A stretch of 44,891 bases of DNA from Pseudomonas sp. P7548 (lineage in GTDB: Bacteria; Pseudomonadota; Gammaproteobacteria; Pseudomonadales; Pseudomonadaceae): the NCBI RefSeq assembly GCF_013386585.1, contig NZ_JACARO010000072.1:1-44891 (forward strand). The letters run 5' to 3'. Made by a program: the position numbers and the translations under genes. Positions 16,333 to 23,382 of this stretch are shown here, piece after piece. Each line of letters starts with the position of its first letter. Positions within the stretch are counted from its first letter, which is position 1. The notes beneath the pieces are model-generated. The model searched no databases. It was given only the letters and a program-made list of their open reading frames with translations, and was not told where the DNA came from.

Positions 16333-16358
16333 GTTTCAAAACCGTAGGGAGTGAATCA

Positions 16359-17180
16359 ATGGGCAATGTCCAGACCGCCGCCAGTGCACCCGAGGCGCTG
16401 TGGCGCCAGGCACCAGGTGGTGAGTTGGTTGACCTTGGCCGGCCGCACCGTGCGCCGTTGGGGCAGCAGCGTTTGCAGCAAGCCCCGAAACGCTTTTCGA
16501 GCCGCCGCGAAGGCCTTTTGCTGGGCTTGCTGGTGCTGGCCCTGCACGGCGCGGTGATCTATTGGGTGAGCCAGAAGCCGACCCCGGTGTTGCCGATTGT
16601 GCCGCCGGAAATTCCGCCGATGACCATCGAGTTTTCCCAGCCGGCGCCGCCTGTGGTCGAGCCGCCTCCACCGGTTCCGCCACCCCCGCCGCCGCCTGTG
16701 GTCGAGCCACCGCCACCGGTGGTGGATGAATTGGCCGCCAAGCCGGCGCCACCCAAACCGATTCCAAAACCCAAGCCCAAGCCAGTGCCAAAACCTGAGC
16801 CCAAGCCCGCGCCTAAACCGGTCGAGCAGCCACCTGCGCCACCGACGCCCGCGCCACCGGCTCCCCCTGCGCCGGCCGCACCGCCGTCGCCGGCACCCGT
16901 GACACCGGCTTCGGCCAACGCCGCGTACTTGAAGAACCCGGCGCCCGAATACCCCTCGTTGGCCCAGCGCCGGGGCTGGGAAGGCACGGTGTTGCTCAGG
17001 GTGCATGTGTTGGCCAGCGGCAAGCCGGGTGAGATCCAGGTCCAGAAGAGCAGCGGTCGCCAGCAACTCGACGACGCCGCGCTGGCCGCCGTGAAGCGCT
17101 GGAGTTTCGTGCCGGCCAAGCAGGGCGACGTGGCACAGGACGGCTGGGTCAGCGTACCGATCGATTTCAAGATTCACTAA
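16359..17180 (+). CDS. tonB: Energy transducer TonB
   Basis: A 273-residue protein that couples the proton-motive force from ExbB-ExbD to outer-membrane receptors. A ~50-residue cytoplasmic N-terminus precedes one transmembrane anchor (GLLLGLLVLALHGAVIYWV, about 52-70). A long Pro-rich periplasmic spacer follows (about 80-185, first PPPP-rich with VVEPP, then KPKPKPVPKPEPKPAPKP), then the TonB C-terminal domain (about 190-273, YPSLAQRRGWEGTVLLRVHV, ending VSVPIDFKIH). It is first in the tonB-exbB-exbD order, the usual TonB system of pseudomonads that works beside others. The extended cytoplasmic N-terminus is a Pseudomonas trait. Confidence 0.96.
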   Translation: MGNVQTAASAPEALWRQAPGGELVDLGRPHRAPLGQQRLQQAPKRFSSRREGLLLGLLVLALHGAVIYWVSQKPTPVLPIVPPEIPPMTIEFSQPAPPVVEPPPPVPPPPPPPVVEPPPPVVDELAAKPAPPKPIPKPKPKPVPKPEPKPAPKPVEQPPAPPTPAPPAPPAPAAPPSPAPVTPASANAAYLKNPAPEYPSLAQRRGWEGTVLLRVHVLASGKPGEIQVQKSSGRQQLDDAALAAVKRWSFVPAKQGDVAQDGWVSVPIDFKIH

Positions 17181-17234
17181 CTATTCGGCTGCGGTGTGTT
17201 GGACACGCCGCGACCTGCACAGAGGGAAAACATC

Positions 17235-17954
17235 ATGGCATTAGCATCTCCACTTGAATCCATCGAAAGCGCGGTGATCTGGCTGCTGGTGGTCTTTTCG
17301 GTTGCCACCTGGGGCTTGGCCCTGCTCAAGGGCGTGCAGTTCGGCCGCCTCAAGGCGCAGGATCGCAAGTTCCATAAACAGTTCTGGGCGGCGTCGAGTC
17401 TCGACTCTGCGGCAGAACTGGCCGAAACCCAGCCCGGTGCGGCTGCCCGAGTGGCCCAGGCCGGTTATGCCGCGATCCAGGTGGGCGATGCGCCACACGC
17501 CGCCGATTTGAGCCAGGCCATCAACCACCAGGACCGCCTCGAACGCGCCCTGCGCCAGCAGATCGTGCGTGAACGCCGCTCTCTGGAAACCGGCCTGGCC
17601 GTGGTCGCCAGTATCGGCAGCACCTCGCCGTTCATCGGTCTGTTCGGCACCGTGTGGGGCATCATGGAAGCGTTGAAAGGGATCAGCGCCGCCGGTTCCG
17701 CCAGCCTCGAAACCGTGGCTGGCCCGATTGGTGCCGCACTGGTTGCAACGGGTGTGGGTATCGCCGTCGCCGTACCTGCGGTGCTGGTCTACAACTACTT
17801 CCTGCGTCGCCTCAAGCTGACCGCCGCCGACCTGGACGACTTTGCCCACGACTTCTACAGCCTGGCGCAGAAGAATTCCTTCCGCGTGCTGCTGCACCCA
17901 GCCCTGAACAAAGCGGCTGCCGGCAACCCGCAAAAAGTGAAGGAGGCGTCCTGA
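17235..17954 (+). CDS. exbB: TonB-system proton channel subunit ExbB
   Basis: A 239-residue MotA/TolQ/ExbB-family inner-membrane protein. Three transmembrane segments are seen: about residues 12-32, 125-150 (ASIGSTSPFIGLFGTVWGIM) and 165-190 (GPIGAALVATGVGIAVAVPA). The conserved GLFGTVWGIM and the channel-lining Thr/Ser residues are in place. I chose ATG at 17235 (MALASPLESIES). The earlier in-frame start adds 13 residues not seen in the family. It is 54 nt after tonB and 1 nt before exbD. Confidence 0.95.
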   Translation: MALASPLESIESAVIWLLVVFSVATWGLALLKGVQFGRLKAQDRKFHKQFWAASSLDSAAELAETQPGAAARVAQAGYAAIQVGDAPHAADLSQAINHQDRLERALRQQIVRERRSLETGLAVVASIGSTSPFIGLFGTVWGIMEALKGISAAGSASLETVAGPIGAALVATGVGIAVAVPAVLVYNYFLRRLKLTAADLDDFAHDFYSLAQKNSFRVLLHPALNKAAAGNPQKVKEAS

Positions 17955-17955
17955 G

Positions 17956-18357
17956 ATGGCTTTCTCCACGCAAGACAGCGATGAGGTGCTGAGCGAGATC
18001 AACGTGACGCCCCTGGTGGACGTGATGCTGGTGCTGCTGGTGGTGTTTATCGTCACCGCGCCGCTCTTGACCAACGCGATTCCGATCAACCTGCCCAAGA
18101 CCCAGGCCGTGGCCCCGGTGGAGCAGAAAGACCCGCTGGTGGTGAGCATCGACGGCGCCGGCAAACTGTTTATCAACAAGGACGAAATCCAGCCGGACCT
18201 GCTGGAATTCAACCTGCAGGCGGCCAAGGCCAAGGACCCCGATGTGCGGGTGCAACTGCAGGCTGACGATGGAGTGAACTACGGCGAAGTGGCGCGAGCC
18301 ATGGCGTCGATCGAACGCGCGGGCATTACCAAGCTGTCGGTGATTACCGCGCGTTAA
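17956..18357 (+). CDS. exbD: TonB-system protein ExbD
   Basis: A 133-residue protein with a single N-terminal transmembrane helix (INVTPLVDVMLVLLVVFIVT, about residues 15-34) that includes the essential aspartate in PLVDVMLVLL. The periplasmic domain is ~90 residues. It works with ExbB and TonB. ATG at 17956 sits 1 nt beyond the exbB stop, with AAGGAGG upstream. It is last in the operon and followed by a terminator. Confidence 0.96.
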   Translation: MAFSTQDSDEVLSEINVTPLVDVMLVLLVVFIVTAPLLTNAIPINLPKTQAVAPVEQKDPLVVSIDGAGKLFINKDEIQPDLLEFNLQAAKAKDPDVRVQLQADDGVNYGEVARAMASIERAGITKLSVITAR

Positions 18358-18381
18358 TTGCAAAAGCCTCGACAAGTTTTT

Positions 18382-18414
18382 GGCCGTCTCCTTGGCAGGG
18401 TGCGGCCTTTTTTT
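18382..18414 (+). terminator. Rho-independent terminator after exbD
   Basis: The outer stem GGCCG/CGGCC encloses an inner CCT/AGG pairing and is followed by seven T. It closes the tonB-exbB-exbD operon and marks the left edge of the AT-rich insertion. Confidence 0.8.
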
Positions 18415-18564
18415 ATTCTGGAAATGTATATGAGTGTGTAGTGCTCCGTCGTGGTCTCTGTAATATTCACTGTTGTTTTCTAGTGTTTCCGAACGTGAGA
18501 TTTGTCGAAGGTTTTATTATTTTACTGGGGTGATATATGGTGATTTTGTCGGAGCAAAAAATAA

Positions 18565-21399
18565 ATGGGTATTCGGTTCCCTGTTCATCTTGTCAGCGTA
18601 TTGAACCATCCTGCCTCTGAAGTTAAAAAAACGGATCAATCCCGCATTCATGAAGATGTGATCCCGCCTTCTAAAACGCTCACCCCTTTATCGGATGTTT
18701 CTCAGACATCCGTTCCGATAGTATTCGACCCACCGCCGTTGAAGGAAAATGATCAAGTCAATGCTTATCTGAAGTCGCATGCTTCCCGCCTGATGACACC
18801 AGAAAATGAAATGTCAAAACTTCTGACAACTAAAATTAATAAGCGCTGGCATATACATGTTGATCCGGATAAAACATTCCTGGTTACATTCAAGCGTTCA
18901 GGGCGCACCGAAAAAGATGTTGTGGAAAAAGTGACGCTGACTCAGGCGGCATTGAAAAATCTCCAAGGGGTGCCGATTGAAGATAATAAGAACTGGCTCC
19001 AGAAGTTTGGTCAATACGTTTCACCCTTGATATTTGCTTACAGTAGAGGGGAGGAGGTGGTTGAACATTTGCATGCGGAACAAGGTATCTATCATGATCC
19101 GGCATCTGCGGCGGTTCCGCCCTACAGTGCATCCACGCGTGTCGACATACCTGTCGCCGACTTTAAAGCCCTGGTCTGGGACACAGACCGAACACAGCTG
19201 TACAAAAATGCGCTTACCACTTTTTGGGAGAATCAATCCGACTCCTATACAACCTTGAGCAGGATGGCTTTCGTCAAGGCCATCAAGTATCAGAGTCTTG
19301 AGGGGAGCCTGGGCCCGCAGGAGGTAGAACTGGCCCAGCGTGCAATGGGGCCCTTTGCGCAGAAACCATGGTCTGAACTGAGCGTTCAAGACTTTGAGAG
19401 GCGCAGCTTGCAGGACCCGGGCCTGGACATCGGTCTGGTTAGCGTAAACGGTATAAAGTCGACAGACTTGCTGTGTGTGACGGATAAGAAAACCCAACTG
19501 ACATTGCTGTATGTTCCTGGTAACTCTTCGCCACTGCACCGTTTCGATAACCCTCAGCAGATGGGTGTGTGGCTGGCCAAGCAGTCCGCCGATCCGGTCA
19601 AGCTCGCTTCGCTCATGGCGCACTTTTCCCTCGAAGACCAGGCAGACAAAACTTTTTCCAATGGTGTACATCAGGCTTTGCAAGGCTTGGGTGCCTGGTC
19701 GACTGCGCAGGAGCAGGAAGGGTTCGGCTTTTCCAAAATCAATGATTGGTTACCCGAACGCTACATCCAGATTGGCCAGGTAAGTGGCGATCCGTTTCAG
19801 GAGGTCATGACTCGACAAAAGGCGCGGTCATTCTCGGATGCCGACAATGCAATCGTCAGTGACAGTGATTATACAAAGGGCAAGATAATCCAAGGTTTGG
19901 ACGAGGCTGCCAAAGTCGCACTGTTCATGACGCCGTTGGCGATTGTAATGCCAGAAGTGGCGCTGGCATTGGATGCATTTTACTTGGGGGCGGGTATCGC
20001 CGAGACCGGAGTTGGCATTGACGATTTAACCAAGGGCAAATCCACTGGAACCGACCGAATTGTATTTGGTGCGTTGAATGCTTTACCACCACTGGTGATA
20101 CATGGGAGTAGTTCGGTTTTGAAGCCTGAAAGCGGGGCTGTTATACCTTCAAGTTCGGTGGTTGAGCCGCGACCAGCATTATTCAGGGCGCCACAACGTA
20201 TAAATGGTCATATCGGATACCCCATGGGGCCTACTTCGGCGCCGAGGCTAATTAAATCGTTCGAAATCCCCTTGGATGACGTAATGGTTACGGCTCAAAA
20301 AACGTACGCCATTTCTGTCAATGGGTACTATGTGCCGGTCATGTATGACTTGGAAGTCGGTGCTTGGCGGGGGCGCGATTTGGAGGGACGCATTGGGAAT
20401 ATATTTTATTGGCGTGAAACTCCGGGCGAATGGTTGTCGGGCACCCGCGAGCAGATGTTGGCGCGTGCTGAAGCGAAGTTGGCGTCGGTTAAAAATAAAA
20501 CATTCACATTGCCTGTATTGCCCTCGATATCGTTGAACCCTACAGAAATACCCAAGGTGATACATTATTTCTGGGCCGGAAATGAAATGCCTGAGCACCT
20601 TGTCAAAAATATCATGGAAAACGCTCGAAAAAGCCCAGGGTATAAATCGATTGTGCACGTTGATGCCAATAGTCAGAGTGCCTTTTCCATGATTAAAGAT
20701 GCACTGGATAATAAGGTGGGCGGCCTTGAAGTGCATGACTTGAAAACAGATGAAAGCTTTCATGAGCTCAATGCTGGGCAATACGGTGAGATGTATAAAT
20801 ACTTTCGCTCGGGACAGGGACAGAATTTTGCGGCTTCTTCAGACGTCATGCGGGCGGTGTTAATCAAACGGTACGGTGGCATATATTTGGACACCGATGA
20901 TGCGCTAACCCATTCCGTAGGTGACGTTTCTTTAATGGCCTCCCCCAATGATATTTTGTTGAATTCACCTGTCACCTACGAGCCTGCGGATTTTTTCGGA
21001 TTTAACAATAGTAATTTTGGCAGCCATGCGGGTAATCCTACCTTTGATAAAATTCTCGAAGAAATGTATCGACGCTTCAAAAACACCAAGAATTGGCTGG
21101 ACGCCAATCGACCTTTTATAGGGGAAGGTGCAACTAAATCAGAGCTGGAGTCGTACAAGGTATATGAAAAGAAAATTTTTGGAGTGACAGGGCCTGTCGT
21201 TTTCAACGACGTCCTTAAACAAGAAAACTATGGTTTATTCCCAATTCTCGACGATTTTCACGAGATAATGGGCGACGCCCTGATAATGCCCGAAGGCTAT
21301 GGTCGGGAGCTGCAGCAAGCCCTGGATTTCTACCAGTCCATGCACTCGAAATTTGGGGTCGACATAGGAGGCGAACATTCCATGCTCCACTCCCGTTGA
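18565..21399 (+). CDS. Large toxin-like protein: DUF6543-like N-terminus plus TcdA/TcdB-type glycosyltransferase
   Basis: A 944-residue protein with no signal peptide. Residues 1-~560 resemble the dermonecrotic-toxin-like DUF6543 proteins of Pseudomonas: RWHIHVDPDKTFLVTFK near 93-109, DPFQEVMTRQKARSFSDADN near 412, then a hydrophobic pair near 446-485 (VALFMTPLAIVMPEVALAL). From about 660 a GT-A glycosyltransferase begins with IPKVIHYFWAGNEMP (W670), continues with AASSDVMRAVLIKRYGG (D760, R763) and YLDTDD (Y774, D776, D778, D779), and runs to the C-terminus. In clostridial TcdB the UDP-glucose/metal residues are W102, D270, R273, Y284, D286 and D288. The D-R-Y-D-D spacing here is identical. 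Codon use is AT-richer than its neighbours, pointing to transfer. No autoprotease, PAAR, VgrG or two-partner secretion domain and no nearby immunity gene are visible. A host-targeted sugar-transfer toxin is my inference. The N-terminal family call is from memory of the pattern. Confidence 0.8.
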   Translation: MGIRFPVHLVSVLNHPASEVKKTDQSRIHEDVIPPSKTLTPLSDVSQTSVPIVFDPPPLKENDQVNAYLKSHASRLMTPENEMSKLLTTKINKRWHIHVDPDKTFLVTFKRSGRTEKDVVEKVTLTQAALKNLQGVPIEDNKNWLQKFGQYVSPLIFAYSRGEEVVEHLHAEQGIYHDPASAAVPPYSASTRVDIPVADFKALVWDTDRTQLYKNALTTFWENQSDSYTTLSRMAFVKAIKYQSLEGSLGPQEVELAQRAMGPFAQKPWSELSVQDFERRSLQDPGLDIGLVSVNGIKSTDLLCVTDKKTQLTLLYVPGNSSPLHRFDNPQQMGVWLAKQSADPVKLASLMAHFSLEDQADKTFSNGVHQALQGLGAWSTAQEQEGFGFSKINDWLPERYIQIGQVSGDPFQEVMTRQKARSFSDADNAIVSDSDYTKGKIIQGLDEAAKVALFMTPLAIVMPEVALALDAFYLGAGIAETGVGIDDLTKGKSTGTDRIVFGALNALPPLVIHGSSSVLKPESGAVIPSSSVVEPRPALFRAPQRINGHIGYPMGPTSAPRLIKSFEIPLDDVMVTAQKTYAISVNGYYVPVMYDLEVGAWRGRDLEGRIGNIFYWRETPGEWLSGTREQMLARAEAKLASVKNKTFTLPVLPSISLNPTEIPKVIHYFWAGNEMPEHLVKNIMENARKSPGYKSIVHVDANSQSAFSMIKDALDNKVGGLEVHDLKTDESFHELNAGQYGEMYKYFRSGQGQNFAASSDVMRAVLIKRYGGIYLDTDDALTHSVGDVSLMASPNDILLNSPVTYEPADFFGFNNSNFGSHAGNPTFDKILEEMYRRFKNTKNWLDANRPFIGEGATKSELESYKVYEKKIFGVTGPVVFNDVLKQENYGLFPILDDFHEIMGDALIMPEGYGRELQQALDFYQSMHSKFGVDIGGEHSMLHSR

Positions 21400-21426
21400 G
21401 CCGATGTTTGTATGCGACGGTTTCAT

Positions 21427-21446
21427 CCCGACACGTAGGTGTCGGG
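21427..21446. terminator. Perfect hairpin downstream of the toxin-like gene
   Basis: The 8-bp arms CCCGACAC and GTGTCGGG enclose a GTAG loop, 28 nt after the stop codon. Only a short TTCCCT follows, so termination efficiency is uncertain. Confidence 0.5.
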
Positions 21447-21586
21447 TTCCCTGATGCATACCCTTGAACGGTTGCTGGATCTAAAGTGGTTTTTGGTTAT
21501 TAATAAATAGCTTCTTATTCCTTAACGAATATAAACCTCGTCCCTATACTGGTCAGCAACGTTAAACGCTGCAGGAGGGCACACCC

Positions 21587-22168
21587 ATGCACAGCGAGTT
21601 GATTCGTTACCTGATCGTGCCGGGCTGGCAAGGATCGCCAGAAGATCATTGGCAAAGTCATTGGCAGAACAGCCTGCCCAACAGTGCGCGTGTGGAGCAG
21701 GCCGATTGGCTGACACCCCGTCGCGAAGACTGGGTGGCAGCGCTGGCCGAGGCCATCGCGGCCGACAGCACGCCGGTGATCCTCATCGCCCATAGCCTGG
21801 GTTGCATCACCGTAGCGCACTGGGCCGCCACCGCGCCGGTGCAGTTTTTGCGTCAGGTGCGCGGCGCCTTGCTGGTGGCGCCCGCCGATGTCGAACGCCC
21901 GGCCTGTGCCCCCGCTCTGCGCAACTTTGCGCCGATTCCCACCGACCTGTTGCCGTTCCCCAGCCAAGTGGTCAGTTCCGACAACGACAGCGCCGTCAGC
22001 GCTCCCCGGGCCCTGGAACTGGCGCGCAACTGGGGCGCCGAAGCCGGCATCCTCGCAGGCGCCGGCCATATCAATGTGAAATCCGGCCACCAGCGCTGGG
22101 AGCAGGGCTTCGCTTACCTCTATCGCCTGCAACACCGCCTTGAGCACCACGCCCGGCGTACTGCCTGA
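21587..22168 (+). CDS. RBBP9/YdeN-family alpha/beta hydrolase
   Basis: A 193-residue serine hydrolase. The opening YLIVPGWQGSPEDHWQSHW and nucleophile elbow AHSLGC (S70) are the RBBP9/YdeN signature. The acid is probably the Asp in VVSSDNDSAVS (about residue 128), and the base the His in GAGHINVKSGH (about residue 164). Physiological substrates of bacterial members are not established. The ribosome site is CAGGAGG. It lies 50 nt upstream of the sigma-54-type gene and is probably cotranscribed with it. Confidence 0.9.
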   Translation: MHSELIRYLIVPGWQGSPEDHWQSHWQNSLPNSARVEQADWLTPRREDWVAALAEAIAADSTPVILIAHSLGCITVAHWAATAPVQFLRQVRGALLVAPADVERPACAPALRNFAPIPTDLLPFPSQVVSSDNDSAVSAPRALELARNWGAEAGILAGAGHINVKSGHQRWEQGFAYLYRLQHRLEHHARRTA

Positions 22169-22218
22169 ACATTTTTCAACGCCCCGTCCCTTGAGTGGAT
22201 CTGGGGCGGGAGCCTGCC

Positions 22219-23130
22219 ATGAGTCTGCATGAAACCTACGGCCAGCCTTTGCTGACCTTCCCCGACGCCGAAAAAAGCCCGCTGAGCATCCGCGCCAAGG
22301 CTTTGGTATTCGTCGACCCACGCTCGCGCCAACTGCGCGAAGACCTCGAAAGCCTCGCCCCCCGTGCCTTGCCCGTGTTGATTCGTGGCGAGACCGGTAG
22401 CGGTAAAGAACTGTTGGCGCGGCATATCCACCGTGGCAGTGATCGCGGCGGTTTGTTTGTGTCGGTCAATTGCGGAGCGATCAGCCCCACTTATGCGGAC
22501 GCCGAGTTGTTCGGCTATGCCGCCGGCAGCCACAGTGGCGCGGCCAGCAGCCGGGCCGGGTGGTTTGGTTCAGCCAATGGCGGCACCTTGTACCTGGATG
22601 AGATCGGCGACTTGCCGTTGCCGATCCAGATCAAATTACTCGCCGCCCTTGAGAACCACGAAGTCACCCGCGTCGGCGCCCATCAGCCCAGCCCCGTGGA
22701 CGTGCGCCTGGTAGCTGCCACCAGCATCGACCTGGCCCAGGCCGTGGCGGCGGGCAAATTTCATGAGCGGTTGTTCCATTACCTGAGCGAGGGCCAGCTG
22801 GAGCTACCGGCGTTGCGTGAGCGTATCGGTGACATCCTGTCCCTGGCCGAATATTTCCTCGGCATCTACAGCCAGCGCCTGGACCTGCCGGTGCCGCTGA
22901 TCAGCGAAGCCGCCCAGCGCGTGCTGGAACACCACAGCTGGCCGGGCAATACCCGCGAGTTGGAAAACGTCATTCACTTCGCGTTGCTGGTGAGCAGTGG
23001 CGACGAGATTTTGCCCGAGCATTTGAACTTGCCGGCGGCGGGCTCGCCTTTGGAGCAGGTGCAGCGGATTGTCGAGGCAGCGAGCCCCTCTGACCGCTTG
23101 GCCCTCAAAGCCTACCTCGCCTCCCTGTAG
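22219..23130 (+). CDS. Sigma-54-interaction AAA+ protein with altered GAFTGA loop and no DNA-binding domain
   Basis: A 303-residue protein built almost entirely of the sigma-54 activator AAA+ domain. Walker A GETGSGKE is at 57-64 and Walker B GGTLYLDEIGDL at 121-132. LPALRERIGDILSLAEYFL and HSWPGNTRELENVIHFALL follow. Two departures stand out. The GAFTGA loop that contacts sigma-54 reads GSHSGA (103-108). The arginine-finger segment, usually FRxDLYYRL, reads FHERLFHYL. After ~270 only ~30 residues remain and no Fis-type helix-turn-helix is visible. I chose ATG at 22219. It may be a co-activator, an antagonist or a degenerate relative of SfnR-type sulfur regulators, which also lack an N-terminal receiver. 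Its position beside sulfur-uptake genes supports a sulfur role, but this is inference. Its TAG stop lies inside a REP-like repeat. Confidence 0.82.
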   Translation: MSLHETYGQPLLTFPDAEKSPLSIRAKALVFVDPRSRQLREDLESLAPRALPVLIRGETGSGKELLARHIHRGSDRGGLFVSVNCGAISPTYADAELFGYAAGSHSGAASSRAGWFGSANGGTLYLDEIGDLPLPIQIKLLAALENHEVTRVGAHQPSPVDVRLVAATSIDLAQAVAAGKFHERLFHYLSEGQLELPALRERIGDILSLAEYFLGIYSQRLDLPVPLISEAAQRVLEHHSWPGNTRELENVIHFALLVSSGDEILPEHLNLPAAGSPLEQVQRIVEAASPSDRLALKAYLASL

Positions 23131-23209
23131 GAGCCGGCTTGCCGGCGATGGCGGTCTTCAAGGCGCCATCGCCGCGGTGCGACGATTCGACAAGCCGGGC
23201 TCCTACAGG
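23124..23209. repeat. Chimeric REP-like inverted repeat
   Basis: The outer arms CCTGTAGGAGCCGGCTTG and CAAGCCGGGCTCCTACAGG pair, as do the inner GGCGATGGCG and CGCCATCGCC. In the right arm the pairing is interrupted by about 16 nt (CGGTGCGACGATTCGA). The 18-mer GCGGTGCGACGATTCGAC at 23174-23191 recurs at 27706-27723. Confidence 0.75.
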
Positions 23210-23254
23210 TAGGTGGGGAGAGGGAGTTGTATGAACAAAATGGAATATCAACGT

Positions 23255-23272
23255 GAATAAAAGATATTATTC
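23255..23272. promoter_or_regulatory. AT-rich palindrome upstream of the orphan metQ
   Basis: GAATAA and TTATTC are separated by AAGATA, about 110 nt before the start codon. A -10-like TATAAA lies at 23334-23339. The spacing and composition resemble the palindrome before oscA, so a shared sulfur regulator is conceivable. Confidence 0.4.
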
Positions 23273-23382
23273 GGGAATAAAAAATCTAGGTATTGTCACT
23301 CCCACGCCGCGATAGCATTTCGCTGGCACACCCTATAAAAACGGTCGTCAGAGACGCCCCGGAATGTCGATAAGGACACTGC

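Noticed and set aside
16205..16358. Fur box in front of tonB
   Set aside because: The region is AT-rich, but I could not find a match to the GATAATGATAATCATTATC consensus with acceptable identity.
21235..21459. Minus-strand frame overlapping the end of the toxin-like gene as a possible immunity protein
   Set aside because: It overlaps the glycosyltransferase coding region almost completely, lacks a ribosome site and has no hydrophobic or acidic character typical of immunity proteins.
23315..23345. TGGCAC followed by TATAAA upstream of the orphan metQ as a sigma-54 promoter
   Set aside because: The -24-like TGGCAC is present, but the required -12 GC of TTGC is replaced by TATA. A sigma-70 -10 reading is more plausible.
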